Of a stretch of 64,000 bases of DNA, positions 27,156 through 36,647 are shown one piece after another. A program made the translations under genes and the position numbers. Within the stretch, counting starts at the first letter, position 1, and each line of letters opens with the position of its first letter. The notes beneath the pieces were generated by a model that saw only the letters and a list, made by a program, of their open reading frames with translations, was not told the origin of the DNA and made no database searches. Where the stretch lies: NCBI GenBank assembly GCA_902506565.1, contig LR732703.1, positions 310,689-374,688 on the forward strand, read 5' to 3'. The DNA is from Burkholderiales bacterium 8X (GTDB lineage: Bacteria > Pseudomonadota > Gammaproteobacteria > Burkholderiales > Burkholderiaceae_C).

Positions 27156-28272
27156 GGCGCTGCGCACCGCCGTGCGGCGGGCGTTGTTTCCGTTCCTTGC
27201 ATTGGCGGTGCTGTGCCTGGCGGGCTGCGCCGACCTGCGCTACTACCTGCAGTCGGCCGGTGGCCACCTGGCCTTGATGCGCGCGGCGCGGCCGGTGCCC
27301 GATTGGCTGCAGGATCCGAGCGCCTCCGAGGCGTTGAAGAGCCGGCTGGCACTCGCGCAGCGCATCCGCCGTTACGCCAGCGCCGAGCTCGGCTTGCCCG
27401 ACAACCCGAGCTACACCGCCTATGCCGACCTGAAGCGGCCCGCGGCCGTGTGGAACGTGGTCGCGGCGCCGGTGCATTCGCTGGCGCTCAAGACCTGGTG
27501 CTTTCCGATTGCCGGCTGCGTCGGCTATCGCGGCTACTACGACGAATCCGCAGCCCGCGAGGAGGCCGCTGCCCAGGCAGCGCTCGGGCTCGAAAGCGCG
27601 GTCTATCCGGTACCCGCCTATTCGACGCTCGGCTGGTTGAACTGGGCCGGCGGCGATCCGCTCTTGTCGACCTTCATCGGTTACCCCGAGGGCGAACTGG
27701 CCCGCATCGTGTTCCACGAGCTGGCCCACCAAGTGCTCTACGTGAAGGGCGACATGGTCTTCAACGAATCCTTCGCCACCGCGGTCGAGCGCATCGGTGG
27801 CGCCACTTGGTTGCAGACCCGGGCGGGAGAGGCTGCCCGGACCGAATATGCGCAGTTCGATGAGCGTCGGCGCGAGTTTCGGAGGTTGACGCTCGAGACG
27901 CGGCAGGCGCTCGACGCCGCCTATTCGTCGGATGCTGCGCGGGCCGGCGACACGGCGGCCGTCGATGCGATGAAGAAGGCCGCGATGGATGACTTCCGGC
28001 GCAAGTACGCTGCCTTGCGCGAAGGCTGGAGCGGCCCGCGGCAGGCTGCCTACGACGGCTGGGTGGCGCGTGCCAACAACGCCACCTTCGGCGCGCAGGC
28101 CGCCTACGACGAACTGGTGCCGGCGTTCGAATCGCTCTATTCACGCGAGGGCCGCGACTGGCCCCGCTTCTATGCCGAGGTCAAGCGGATCGCCGCGTTG
28201 CCAAAGGCCGAGCGCGACGCGGCGCTGGCGAATCGCCCGGCCGCCACTGCTGCCTTCCCGACCTCTCGATGA
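27148..28272 (+). CDS. Putative zinc aminopeptidase lipoprotein (PF10023-like)
   Basis: A 374-residue protein with a lipoprotein signal peptide ending in the lipobox LAGC (LFPFLALAVLCLAGCADL), so it is predicted to be anchored to the envelope. The zinc motif HExxH is in VFHELAHQVLYVKGD, followed by FNESFATAVE with a likely third ligand. This matches the bacterial Aminopep family PF10023. The start overlaps the end of the molybdopterin gene by 8 bases (ATGCCTGA). Confidence 0.88.
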   Translation: MPEALRTAVRRALFPFLALAVLCLAGCADLRYYLQSAGGHLALMRAARPVPDWLQDPSASEALKSRLALAQRIRRYASAELGLPDNPSYTAYADLKRPAAVWNVVAAPVHSLALKTWCFPIAGCVGYRGYYDESAAREEAAAQAALGLESAVYPVPAYSTLGWLNWAGGDPLLSTFIGYPEGELARIVFHELAHQVLYVKGDMVFNESFATAVERIGGATWLQTRAGEAARTEYAQFDERRREFRRLTLETRQALDAAYSSDAARAGDTAAVDAMKKAAMDDFRRKYAALREGWSGPRQAAYDGWVARANNATFGAQAAYDELVPAFESLYSREGRDWPRFYAEVKRIAALPKAERDAALANRPAATAAFPTSR

Positions 28273-28308
28273 ACCTGATGCAGCCAGCTGCAGTCCGAAG
28301 GAGATACC

Positions 28309-28617
28309 TTGTCCGACATCCACATCGATCGAAAGCACCGGCTGGGCCTGCCGGCGGCCCGCGAAGTCGCGCGGCGCTGGCTACAGGAGGCCGAGGCCGA
28401 ATACGGCCTGAGCTGCAGCTACACGCCGGGCGATACCTGCGACCAGGCGCGTTTCTCGCGAGCCGGCGTGGACGGCAGTTTCGACGTGACCGCCGATTCG
28501 TTCCGGCTGCAGGCCGAACTGGGCTTCTTGGTGAGCGCGTTCGGCGGGCAGATCGAGCAGAAGCTCAACCGAAAGCTCGATGCGCTGCTCGGTAGCGACG
28601 ACAGCGCGAGTGGTTGA
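28309..28617 (+). CDS. Polyhydroxyalkanoic acid system family protein
   Basis: A 102-residue protein of the PHA_gran_rgn family (PF09650), associated with PHA metabolism or granules in betaproteobacteria. The sequence begins MSDIHIDRKHRLGLPAAREV and ends with QIEQKLNRKLDALLG. The start codon is TTG with a strong GAAGGAG site eight bases upstream. It lies downstream of the lipoprotein gene and converges on the ACBP gene with 20 bases between stops. Confidence 0.85.
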   Translation: MSDIHIDRKHRLGLPAAREVARRWLQEAEAEYGLSCSYTPGDTCDQARFSRAGVDGSFDVTADSFRLQAELGFLVSAFGGQIEQKLNRKLDALLGSDDSASG

Positions 28618-28637
28618 GGGCCGAGGCCGAGAAGCCC

Positions 28638-28892
28638 TCAGCGCAGCGACTCGATCAGGTCGATGTACTTCTGCTTGGCCTCGTCGTTGCCGAGCCCCTT
28701 GTTCGCAGTCCAGGCATCCCACTTGGCGCGCGCCACGAAGTCGCTGAAGCTCGGCTTCTTCTCGGTGTTGTCGCCTTCGGTGGCCTGCTTGAAAAGGCCG
28801 TAGATCTTGAGCAGGGTCGGGTTGTCGGGGCGCTCGGCCAGCTGCTTGGCGTTGGACTGTGCGGCTTCGAAGAGGGATTGCAGGTCGGACAT
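28638..28892 (-). CDS. Acyl-CoA-binding protein
   Basis: An 84-residue single-domain ACBP. LKIYGLFKQATEGDN and KWDAWTANKGLGNDEAKQKYIDL are the conserved acyl-CoA-binding helices with the key Tyr, Lys and Trp. It probably buffers long-chain acyl-CoA in the cytoplasm. The location among PHA-related genes fits a role in acyl-CoA supply, which is inference. Confidence 0.93.
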   Translation of the reverse strand: MSDLQSLFEAAQSNAKQLAERPDNPTLLKIYGLFKQATEGDNTEKKPSFSDFVARAKWDAWTANKGLGNDEAKQKYIDLIESLR

Positions 28893-29019
28893 GGATCGGA
28901 TCTTGGGGTGATGAGGGCTGCGGAGCGACAGACTGCGGCACGCCGCAAGAGCAGGTTATCTTAAGTGAGCCCGTCGCCGCGGCAGCCGATCAAGCTGCGC
29001 GAAGCGCGGGCTCGGCGCG

Positions 29020-29883
29020 CTACTCGGCGAGGCCTGCCTTCGCCAGCTCCACGTCGAGCCGTTCGCGGGCGTCGATCGGCACCACGGCGGCTGCCTGCTC
29101 GTAGAGCCGGGTCGCGTCCTGCATGCAGCCGTCGCCGAACAACATGAGGCGGGCGCGCGCATGCTCCATCAAACCGCTGACCGACTGCGGATGCAGCTCG
29201 AGCCCGCGCTCGAACAATGCCATCGCCTGCTCGGCCTGCACCCCGTAGGTCATGCGGCCGACCAGCGCGCCGACCTTGTCGATGACCTCGGCATGAAAGG
29301 CGCCCAGCGCGATGTGCGCGTTGGCATGTTCGGGCTGCAACGCGATCACCCGTTCGAGCGCGCCCTTGACCTTGCTGCCGAGTCCCTGTGCCAGGGCGCG
29401 CGCCACGCTCACGCACTGGCTGTAGCGGCCGAGCGCATAAGCCTGCCAGTAGAGCGCATCGCAATCGTCGGGCTCGGCAGCCGACTGCGCCGATGCCCGC
29501 TCGAACACCTGCCGGAACAACGAGAGGCGCAGCGCCTCGTGCGGCTCCAGGTAGTTGGCGTAGATCGCCGTGGCCTGGTTGACCAGCGCCATGCCCGCGC
29601 GGCCGTGCTGCAGGCCGATGGCGACCGCCTCCGCGAAATCGCCGCTGTGATAGAGCGCCCATCCTTCGGCCAACTCGGCGGACGGCGGGTTGAGCGCCTG
29701 CCTGCCGTGGCCGGCGTGCAGCCGCGCCCATTGCCGGAGGGTGGAGGCGCCATCGAATCGCGTCAGGTCCTGGTAGGGCATGCGCGTCCACGGCTGCGCG
29801 CTGCTCGTGGTGCCGCCCGAAAGAAGCTGCTGCGGGTGGCGGTCCGAAGGAATGGCCATGGGATGGAAGGAAGAAGAATTCAT
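29020..29883 (-). CDS. TPR-like helical repeat protein
   Basis: A 287-residue soluble protein with helical repeats of TPR type, seen in SAELAEGWALYHSGDFAEAV, ALERVIALQPEHANAHIALG and ALFERGLELHPQSVSGLMEH. No catalytic motif or signal peptide is visible. The start overlaps the TetR regulator stop by ATGA, so they are co-transcribed. A scaffold or binding role is likely; the partner is not known. Confidence 0.75.
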   Translation of the reverse strand: MNSSSFHPMAIPSDRHPQQLLSGGTTSSAQPWTRMPYQDLTRFDGASTLRQWARLHAGHGRQALNPPSAELAEGWALYHSGDFAEAVAIGLQHGRAGMALVNQATAIYANYLEPHEALRLSLFRQVFERASAQSAAEPDDCDALYWQAYALGRYSQCVSVARALAQGLGSKVKGALERVIALQPEHANAHIALGAFHAEVIDKVGALVGRMTYGVQAEQAMALFERGLELHPQSVSGLMEHARARLMLFGDGCMQDATRLYEQAAAVVPIDARERLDVELAKAGLAE

Positions 29884-30554
29884 GCTGCCACAACCTCGTC
29901 CTGCACGGCGTAGGCATTGCCTATGGTCATCAGGTGGCGGCGTGGCTCGGCCCCGAGATAGGGGGCGAGCAGGTGAAGGGTGTGGTGCGCGCCGCGCAGC
30001 AGCGCGCCCTGGGCATGGCCGGGTTCGAGCGCTTCGCGCGGGTTGCGCACGTACTCGTAGCTCAGCCAGTAGGTCAGCACCACCACCATGCTGTGCGCCA
30101 GCGTGTCGAGTTCGCCCAGCTCGATCGCGAGGTGCCCCGACCGCCGCAGCCCCGCCAGCAGCGCCCGCATGGCGCCGACCTTGTTTGCCAGGCACAGCTG
30201 CAAGCGCTTTTCGAGCCGGCGGTTCTTGCTGAGCAGGTCGTTGAGATCGCGATACAGGAAGCGGTAGCGCCAGATCACCTCGAACAGGCTGTGCAGGAAG
30301 AACCAGGCGTCCTCGACATCGTGTACTTCGTCGCTGGCCTGCAGCAGGGCATCGAGTTCGAGCTCGTACGCCTCGTAAAGCCGATTGACCAGTTCGTCCT
30401 TGGCAGGGTAGTGGTAGTACAGGTTGCCGGCGCTGATGTTCAGTTCGGAGGCCACCAGCGTGGTCGAGACATTCGGCTCGCCGAAGCGATTGAACAGGTC
30501 GAGCGCGGCCTCGAGGATGCGTTCAGCGGTGCGGCGCGGCGCCTTTTTTGCCAT
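29880..30554 (-). CDS. TetR/AcrR family transcriptional regulator
   Basis: A 224-residue regulator. The N-terminal helix-turn-helix is clear: AERILEAALDLFNRFGEPNV, then STTLVASELNISAGNLYYHYPAKDEL. The C-terminal ligand domain is of the group with WRYRFLYRDLNDLLSKN, found beside lipid or PHA genes in Burkholderiales. MAKKAPRR is chosen as start because it begins the HTH; the open frame upstream overlaps the phasin gene. It could control the adjacent TPR, ACBP or phasin genes. Confidence 0.88.
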   Translation of the reverse strand: MAKKAPRRTAERILEAALDLFNRFGEPNVSTTLVASELNISAGNLYYHYPAKDELVNRLYEAYELELDALLQASDEVHDVEDAWFFLHSLFEVIWRYRFLYRDLNDLLSKNRRLEKRLQLCLANKVGAMRALLAGLRRSGHLAIELGELDTLAHSMVVVLTYWLSYEYVRNPREALEPGHAQGALLRGAHHTLHLLAPYLGAEPRRHLMTIGNAYAVQDEVVAA

Positions 30555-30660
30555 GACGAAGGTCCCGGATGTGTCTCGTTGTTTCCGCTGTCTCCAAGGC
30601 GACTCTATCGCAAGTTCCCGCTTCGGCGCCCCTTGCTCAGTTGGAGATTCGAGAGACGAC

Positions 30661-31143
30661 TCACGCCGAGTCGTCGCCGCGCCGACGGCCGATCTTGCCG
30701 GCAGCAGACGTCTTGCGAGCGGGCGACTTGCGGGGCGGCCGAGCCCCCTCGCCAACCGGCGGATTGCGGCGCCGCAGCTGTTCCTCGAGCGCATCCACCC
30801 GGGCCTGCAATGCGGCGTGATCCTCCGCGGATGGCATGCCGAGTTTCTGCAGGGCACGGGCCACCCGCTCCTCGAAGATGTTCTCGAGCTTGCCCCAGCC
30901 GCCGGCCGCCTTGCTGCCGAAGTCGGAGGCGAAGCTCGCCATGCGCGCCTGGGCCTGCGCCAGGGTTTCTTCGGCGGCTTGCTGCGTCTTCTTCTGGACG
31001 CCGGCGCCGTCCTTCACCAGGGCCTCGAAGGCCTTGCTGCCTTCCTGCTGCATCTTGGCGAAGGCGCCCAGGCCGGCAAGCCAGATCTGCTGGGCCGAGT
31101 CCTTGATGCGGTCGGCCGACTTATCGTCTTCGGGAGTGGTCAT
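30661..31143 (-). CDS. Phasin family / PHA granule-associated protein
   Basis: A 160-residue protein of the poly(hydroxyalkanoate) granule-associated type (PF05597). QQIWLAGLGAFAKMQQEGSKAF is the diagnostic N-terminal segment. A helical core, a short coiled-coil (DHAALQARVDALEEQLRRR) and a basic Lys/Arg/Pro/Ala tail like PhaF follow; the tail may bind DNA. The start has a GAGGA site. It is upstream of the TetR gene and divergent from the rfb operon. Confidence 0.88.
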   Translation of the reverse strand: MTTPEDDKSADRIKDSAQQIWLAGLGAFAKMQQEGSKAFEALVKDGAGVQKKTQQAAEETLAQAQARMASFASDFGSKAAGGWGKLENIFEERVARALQKLGMPSAEDHAALQARVDALEEQLRRRNPPVGEGARPPRKSPARKTSAAGKIGRRRGDDSA

Positions 31144-31294
31144 GGGTGTCCTCGATATGGAATGTCGGCCCCACTCTAGCCCGAGCGACCCGCCGCGTGT
31201 AGAGGCATCGCCCGCAGCGATTTGAAACACGGCCCGGTGGGATAATCCGCGCCTTCGGCCGACCATGGCCGCCTATCCCAACAATGAGACTTTC
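31144..31294. promoter_or_regulatory. Divergent promoter region of the phasin gene and the rightward polysaccharide operon
   Basis: This 151-base gap must hold promoters in both directions. On the plus strand a -10-like GATAAT occurs at 31241-31246, with TTGAAA at 31222-31227 only 13 bases before it, which is too close for a standard sigma70 pair. The exact promoters are therefore undetermined. Confidence 0.4.
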
Positions 31295-32380
31295 ATGATC
31301 CTGGTTACCGGCGGTGCGGGCTTCATCGGCGCCAACTTCGTCCTCGACTGGTTGGCGCAGGGCGGCGAGCCCGTTCTCAACCTCGACAAGCTGACCTACG
31401 CCGGCAACCTGCAGACCCTGGCGGCGTTGCAGGGCAACCCCGGCCATGTCTTCGTGCAGGGCGACATCGGCGACAGCGCGCTGGTCGATCGCCTGCTGAC
31501 CGAGCACCGGCCTCGCGCGGTGTTGAACTTTGCCGCCGAATCGCACGTGGACCGCTCGATCCACGGCCCCGAGGATTTCGTGCAGACCAACGTGCTCGGC
31601 AGCTTTCGATTGCTCGAATCGGTGCGCGGCTACTGGCACGCGCTGCCGGCAGCGGAGAAAGCCGCCTTTCGCTTCCTGCACGTCTCGACCGACGAGGTGT
31701 ACGGATCGCTCTCGGCCACCGACCCGGCCTTCACCGAAGACAACAAGTACGAGCCCAACAGCCCGTACTCGGCCAGCAAGGCAGCGAGCGACCACCTGGT
31801 GCGCGCCTGGCACCACACCTACGGCCTGCCGGTGCTCACCACCAACTGCTCGAACAACTACGGCCCGTACCACTTCCCGGAAAAGCTCATCCCCTTGATG
31901 ATCGTCAACGCGCTCGCGGGCAAGAACCTGCCGGTTTACGGCGACGGCATGCAGGTGCGCGACTGGCTCTACGTCAAGGACCATTGCAGCGCCATCCGCC
32001 GGGTGCTCGAGGCCGGCCAGCTCGGCGAAACCTACAACGTCGGCGGCTGGAACGAGAAGCCGAACATCGACATCGTCAACACCGTCTGCGCGCTGCTCGA
32101 CGAACTGCGTCCGCGCGAAGACGGCAAGAGCTATCGCGAACAGATCACCTACGTCACCGATCGGCCCGGCCATGACCGCCGCTACGCCATCGACGCCCGC
32201 AAGCTGGAGCGCGAGCTCGGCTGGAAGCCCGCCGAGACTTTCGACACCGGCATCCGCAAGACCGTCGAGTGGTACCTGGCCAACGGCGAGTGGGTGCGCA
32301 ACGTGCAAAGCGGTGCCTACCGCGAATGGGTCGAAAAGCAGTACGACGGCGCCGCCGCGGGCGCGAAGGCTTCTGCATGA
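31295..32380 (+). CDS. rfbB: dTDP-glucose 4,6-dehydratase
   Basis: A 361-residue extended SDR that converts dTDP-glucose to dTDP-4-keto-6-deoxyglucose. It has the NAD motif [10 protein letters not shown], the active-site STDEVYGSL with Asp/Glu, and [10 protein letters not shown] carrying Tyr/Lys. It is first in the polysaccharide operon and feeds both dTDP-L-rhamnose and, probably, the dTDP-3-amino sugar made in the opposite arm. The start at MILVTGG fits the family. The stop overlaps rfbD by ATGA. Confidence 0.96.
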   Translation: MILVTGGAGFIGANFVLDWLAQGGEPVLNLDKLTYAGNLQTLAALQGNPGHVFVQGDIGDSALVDRLLTEHRPRAVLNFAAESHVDRSIHGPEDFVQTNVLGSFRLLESVRGYWHALPAAEKAAFRFLHVSTDEVYGSLSATDPAFTEDNKYEPNSPYSASKAASDHLVRAWHHTYGLPVLTTNCSNNYGPYHFPEKLIPLMIVNALAGKNLPVYGDGMQVRDWLYVKDHCSAIRRVLEAGQLGETYNVGGWNEKPNIDIVNTVCALLDELRPREDGKSYREQITYVTDRPGHDRRYAIDARKLERELGWKPAETFDTGIRKTVEWYLANGEWVRNVQSGAYREWVEKQYDGAAAGAKASA

Positions 32381-33267
32381 AGTTGCTGCTGCTCGGCAAG
32401 GGTGGCCAGGTCGGCTGGGAACTGCAGCGCAGCCTGGCGCCCTTGGGCGAAGTCGTCGCGCTCGACTTCGACAGCCAGGACCTGCATGCCGACTTCAGCC
32501 GGCCCGAAAAGCTGGCCGACACCGTGCAGGCTGTGCGGCCGGACGTCATTGTCAATGCCGCGGCGCATACCGCCGTCGACAAGGCCGAGAGCGAGGTCGA
32601 GCTGGCGCGCACGTTGAACGCGACCGCCCCGGGCGTTCTTGCCGAAGCGGCCGAGCGCATCGGCGCCTTGCTGGTGCATTACTCCACCGACTATGTCTTC
32701 GACGGCAGCGGCAGCAAGCCCTGGCGCGAGGACGACCCGACCGGCCCCTTGAGCGTCTATGGCCGAACCAAGCTCGAAGGCGAGCAGCTCGTGGCGCGCC
32801 ATTGCGCGCGGCACCTGATCTTTCGCACCAGCTGGGTGTATGCGGCTCGCGGCGGCAACTTCGCGAAAACGATGCTTCGGTTGGCGAAGGAGAAGGACAG
32901 GCTCACCGTCATCGACGACCAGATCGGCGCGCCGACCGGCGCCGAGCTGCTGGCCGACGTGACGGCGCATGCCATTCGCGGCACGCTGCGCGAGCCGGGC
33001 AAGGCGGGGCTGTACCACCTGGTGGCAGGCGGCGAGACCAGCTGGTTCGACTACGCGCGCTTCGTGCTCGAAGAGGCGCGTGCGGCGGGGGTGGCGCTCA
33101 AGGTATCTGCGGCCGAGGTCGAGCCGGTGCCGACCAGTGCGTTCCCGACGCCGGCTGCGCGGCCGCGCAATTCGCGGTTGGATACGAGCCGGCTGCAAGC
33201 GAGCTTCGGTCTTCGCCTTCCGCACTGGCAGGATGGCGTCGCTCGCATGCTGCGCGAAACGCTTTGA
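32377..33267 (+). CDS. rfbD: dTDP-4-dehydrorhamnose reductase
   Basis: A 296-residue SDR that carries out the last step of dTDP-L-rhamnose synthesis. It begins [20 protein letters not shown], with [12 protein letters not shown] and [10 protein letters not shown] (catalytic Tyr/Lys) as expected for RmlD. ATGA overlap with rfbB shows coupling. The order B-D-A-C is common in proteobacterial rfb clusters. Confidence 0.96.
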   Translation: MKLLLLGKGGQVGWELQRSLAPLGEVVALDFDSQDLHADFSRPEKLADTVQAVRPDVIVNAAAHTAVDKAESEVELARTLNATAPGVLAEAAERIGALLVHYSTDYVFDGSGSKPWREDDPTGPLSVYGRTKLEGEQLVARHCARHLIFRTSWVYAARGGNFAKTMLRLAKEKDRLTVIDDQIGAPTGAELLADVTAHAIRGTLREPGKAGLYHLVAGGETSWFDYARFVLEEARAAGVALKVSAAEVEPVPTSAFPTPAARPRNSRLDTSRLQASFGLRLPHWQDGVARMLRETL

Positions 33268-33305
33268 GCCCGAACACGAATCCAGCGACCCGAAATCCAG
33301 CAACC

Positions 33306-34199
33306 ATGACCCAGAAGCAACGCAAAGGCATCATCCTCGCCGGCGGCTCCGGCACGCGCCTGCATCCGGCCACCCTGGCCATGAGCAAGCAGCTCTTGCC
33401 GGTGTACGACAAGCCGATGATCTATTACCCGCTCAGCACCTTGATGCTGGGCGGCATGCGCGACATCCTCGTCATCAGCACGCCGCAGGACACGCCGCGG
33501 TTCCAGCAGCTGCTGGGTGATGGCAGCCAGTGGGGGCTGAACCTGCAGTACGCGGTGCAGCCAAGCCCCGATGGGTTGGCGCAGGCGTTCATCATCGGCG
33601 AGAAATTCTTGGCCGGCGCGCCGAGCGCTCTGGTGCTGGGCGACAACATCTTCTACGGGCACGACCTGGCGCACCTGTTGTCGGCGGCCGACTCGAACGA
33701 AAGCGGCGCGACCGTCTTTGCTTATCACGTGCAGGACCCGGAGCGTTACGGGGTCGTGGCTTTCGATGCCGACGGCAAGGCCAGCAGCATCGAGGAGAAG
33801 CCTGCTCGCCCGAAGAGCAGCTATGCGGTGACGGGGCTCTACTTCTACGACCCCAGCGTGGTCGAGATTGCCAAGGCCGTGAAGCCGAGTGCGCGTGGGG
33901 AGTTGGAGATTACCGCGGTCAACCAGGCGTATCTCGACCAGCAGAGGCTCAACGTGCAGATCATGCAGCGCGGCTATGCGTGGCTGGACACTGGCACGCA
34001 TGAGAGCTTGCTGGAGGCAGGGCAGTTCATCGCGACGCTGGAACATCGGCAGGGGTTGAAGATTGCCTGTCCGGAAGAGATTGCGTGGCGCAATGGCTTC
34101 ATCGGACGCGAGCAACTCGCGCGGTTGGCCAAGCCGCTGGAGAAAAGCGGGTACGGCAAGTACCTGAATCAGTTGCTGGTGGAAGAGGTGCGGTCGTGA
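33306..34199 (+). CDS. rfbA: Glucose-1-phosphate thymidylyltransferase
   Basis: A 297-residue nucleotidyltransferase that makes dTDP-glucose. The signature [20 protein letters not shown], the [13 protein letters not shown] metal/sugar segment and [13 protein letters not shown] are present. It starts 38 bases after rfbD and overlaps rfbC by GTGA. It supplies all dTDP-sugars of this locus. Confidence 0.96.
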   Translation: MTQKQRKGIILAGGSGTRLHPATLAMSKQLLPVYDKPMIYYPLSTLMLGGMRDILVISTPQDTPRFQQLLGDGSQWGLNLQYAVQPSPDGLAQAFIIGEKFLAGAPSALVLGDNIFYGHDLAHLLSAADSNESGATVFAYHVQDPERYGVVAFDADGKASSIEEKPARPKSSYAVTGLYFYDPSVVEIAKAVKPSARGELEITAVNQAYLDQQRLNVQIMQRGYAWLDTGTHESLLEAGQFIATLEHRQGLKIACPEEIAWRNGFIGREQLARLAKPLEKSGYGKYLNQLLVEEVRS

Positions 34200-34744
34200 A
34201 GGTAACGCCGACGGCGATTCCGGATGTGCTGGTCATCGAGCCGAAGGTGTTCGGGGATGAGCGTGGGTTTTTCTATGAGAGCTTCAACCAGAAGGCGTTC
34301 GATGAAGCGCTCGGGCGGCATGTGGAGTTCGTGCAGGACAACCATTCGCGGTCTGCGAAGGGTGTGCTGCGCGGGTTGCATTACCAGGTCGAGCAGCCGC
34401 AGGGGAAGCTGGTGCGTTGTGTGCGGGGTGCGGTGTTCGATGTGGCTGTGGACATTCGGAAGTCCTCACCTACGTTTGGGCAATGGGTCGGCGTCGAATT
34501 GAGCGAAGAGAACAAGAAGCAGATGTGGATCCCCGTGGGGTTTGCCCATGGGTTCCTGGTGCTGAGTGAGACGGCGGAGTTCTTGTACAAGACGACCGAC
34601 TATTACTCGCCGGCGGCCGAAAGGTCGATCCGCTGGGATGACTCGAGTCTTGGCATCGACTGGCCCGACATCGACATTGCACCGCAGCTTTCGGCAAAGG
34701 ACCAGCAGGCCTTGTCCCTCGATCGAGCCGAGGTCTTTTCGTGA
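34196..34744 (+). CDS. rfbC: dTDP-4-dehydrorhamnose 3,5-epimerase
   Basis: A 182-residue cupin-fold epimerase, third step of dTDP-L-rhamnose synthesis. It has [18 protein letters not shown] with the catalytic His, followed by [11 protein letters not shown] and the Tyr in [20 protein letters not shown] start, coupled to rfbA through GTGA; the next gene starts with another GTGA overlap. Codon third positions look more G/T-rich than in the left part of the window. Confidence 0.96.
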   Translation: MKVTPTAIPDVLVIEPKVFGDERGFFYESFNQKAFDEALGRHVEFVQDNHSRSAKGVLRGLHYQVEQPQGKLVRCVRGAVFDVAVDIRKSSPTFGQWVGVELSEENKKQMWIPVGFAHGFLVLSETAEFLYKTTDYYSPAAERSIRWDDSSLGIDWPDIDIAPQLSAKDQQALSLDRAEVFS

Positions 34745-35826
34745 CAGAGCCGCTTGCATTCGAGCAGGCTTTGGCGGCCCGCAAAGTTTTCGTCACCGGC
34801 CACACGGGCTTCACCGGCGGATGGGCCTGCCTCTGGCTGCGCGCCATCGGCGCCGATGTTGCAGGCTACTCGCTGGCGCCGGAAACATCGCCTTCGCTCT
34901 TCGAGGCTGCCGACATCGGGGCCGACCTGCACGCCAGCACCATCGGCGACATCTGCGATTTCGATGGACTGTCGGCAGCCATGCGCGCATTCGAGCCGGA
35001 AGTCGTGCTACATCTAGCGGCGCAGCCGCTGGTGCGGCGCTCGTATCGAGAGCCTGTCCGCACCTTCGAAGTGAATGCGCAGGGCACGGCGCACGTGCTC
35101 GAGGCTGCGCGACAGACGCCCAGCGTGCGCGGTGTGGTTTGCGTCACCACCGACAAGGTGTATCGCAACAACGAATGGTCATGGCCGTATCGCGAAAACG
35201 ATCCCTTGGGCGGCAAGGATCCCTACAGCGCCTCCAAGGCCGCTGCGGAGATGGTGATCCAGAGCTACGTCGCCTCGTTTCCTTCCGAAAAAGGCAAGGG
35301 GCCGGCCATCGCGACCGCGCGAGGCGGGAATATCGTGGGTGGAGGCGACTGGTCGGAAGATCGGCTGATCCCGGACTTCGTGCGCAGCATCGTCCAGGGT
35401 GGCAAGCTGACCTTGCGCTATCCCGAGGCGACGCGGCCCTGGCAACATGTCCTTGCCTTGGTGCATGGCTACCTCATGTTGATGGCAAAGCTGCTCGGTC
35501 CCGAGGCGCATGAGTTCGCGCGTGCATGGAATCTGGGACCGCAGGACATCCGCCATTACCCCGTGAGCGAGGTACTCGAGTTGATGAGCAGCGAGTGGCG
35601 GCGTCCCGAACTCGAGTTCATGGACCAGCCGCTGCCAGAGGCTGGCGCACTTGCGCTCGACAGTACGATCGCGCGCAATCTTCTTGGCTGGCAGCCAGCG
35701 TGGGATACGCAGCAGGTCATCCGAGAAACTGCCGCCTGGTACCGCAACTACTACGCCGCGCCGGACACTGCAAAGGCTTTCACGCTTGAACAGATCAAAG
35801 CTTGGCGGAGAGACATCGCGGCATGA
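34741..35826 (+). CDS. rfbG: CDP-glucose 4,6-dehydratase
   Basis: A 361-residue extended SDR of the RfbG type, which converts CDP-glucose to CDP-4-keto-6-deoxyglucose. VFVTGHTGFTGGWACLWLRA is the distinctive family N-terminus, and VTTDKVYRNNEW and [12 protein letters not shown] hold the catalytic residues. It works with the cytidylyltransferase RfbF encoded three genes downstream. The start is GTG, overlapping rfbC by GTGA. No RfbH (3-dehydrase) is present, so 3,6-dideoxyhexoses of the abequose type are not expected from this window alone. Confidence 0.94.
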   Translation: MTEPLAFEQALAARKVFVTGHTGFTGGWACLWLRAIGADVAGYSLAPETSPSLFEAADIGADLHASTIGDICDFDGLSAAMRAFEPEVVLHLAAQPLVRRSYREPVRTFEVNAQGTAHVLEAARQTPSVRGVVCVTTDKVYRNNEWSWPYRENDPLGGKDPYSASKAAAEMVIQSYVASFPSEKGKGPAIATARGGNIVGGGDWSEDRLIPDFVRSIVQGGKLTLRYPEATRPWQHVLALVHGYLMLMAKLLGPEAHEFARAWNLGPQDIRHYPVSEVLELMSSEWRRPELEFMDQPLPEAGALALDSTIARNLLGWQPAWDTQQVIRETAAWYRNYYAAPDTAKAFTLEQIKAWRRDIAA

Positions 35827-36647
35827 TTTTCGTCATCGGCGGTCGCGGCCGGCTCGGGCGCGCGATCAGCGCCTCCTTCCCGCCAGATCAGGTGGTCTCG
35901 CTCGATCGCAGCCTGTACGAGCACTGGTGGCAGCCGGACGCAGTACCGTCGATCGTTAGTTACTTCAAGCGCGCCGCCGCGGGCTCTGTGGTGTGCATCA
36001 CCGCGGGCGTCCTCGATCCAGCCCTTCCGGCGGCTGAGCACCATCGCGTCAACGTCGAATTGCCCACACGCGTGATCGAAGCCGTCTGCGCGGCGGGCTT
36101 GCGTGTCGTCACCTTCGGCACTGTCATGGAGCGGCTGACGCTCCACCCGAACCCCTACATTGCATCCAAGGCATCGCTGGGTCGCTTCGTGGCCGAACGC
36201 GCGGCTGCCGGTGACGCTGTAACTCATTTGCAGGTGCATACGCTCTACGGCGCCGGCGAGCCGGCGCCTTTCATGTTTCTTGGCCAGCTTTGCGCCGCCC
36301 TCCGTGAAGATCGCCCGTTCGAAATGTCGCCCGGCCGCCAGTTGCGCGAGTATCACCATGTGGACGACGACGCGGCGGCTTTGCATGCAGTGCTCGATGA
36401 GGGCGTGGTTGGTGTGCTTACCCTGAGCCATGGCGCGCCTTGCACCTTGCGTGACCTGGCGAACAACGTGTTCGAAACGGCGGGACGGATGGATTTGCTG
36501 CGCGTCGGCGCACGTTCCGAGCCGCTGGACGACAACTATGCGACGGTGCTGGCGCGCCCCCAGGTGCTGGACCCCATCTCGTTCCGCCCGGCTATCCCGT
36601 GCGTTGCTTCTTATGTGCAGGCCGTCTTGAGCGGCGCAGCGACATGA
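35823..36647 (+). CDS. NAD-dependent epimerase/dehydratase (SDR), candidate CDP-4-keto-6-deoxyhexose reductase
   Basis: A 274-residue short SDR. The nucleotide motif is FVIGGRGRLGRAISASFP; the family's YxxxK is recognisable as YIASKASLGRF. The position between rfbG and rfbF suggests that it reduces or epimerises the CDP-4-keto-6-deoxyhexose, but this is inferred from context and not from a diagnostic motif. It overlaps rfbG and the following glycosyltransferase by ATGA. Confidence 0.75.
   Translation: MIFVIGGRGRLGRAISASFPPDQVVSLDRSLYEHWWQPDAVPSIVSYFKRAAAGSVVCITAGVLDPALPAAEHHRVNVELPTRVIEAVCAAGLRVVTFGTVMERLTLHPNPYIASKASLGRFVAERAAAGDAVTHLQVHTLYGAGEPAPFMFLGQLCAALREDRPFEMSPGRQLREYHHVDDDAAALHAVLDEGVVGVLTLSHGAPCTLRDLANNVFETAGRMDLLRVGARSEPLDDNYATVLARPQVLDPISFRPAIPCVASYVQAVLSGAAT

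Noticed and set aside
31222..31246. Standard sigma70 promoter TTGAAA...GATAAT for the rfb operon
   Set aside because: The spacing is only 13 bases, too short for a normal -35/-10 pair. It was kept only as a note in the intergenic entry.
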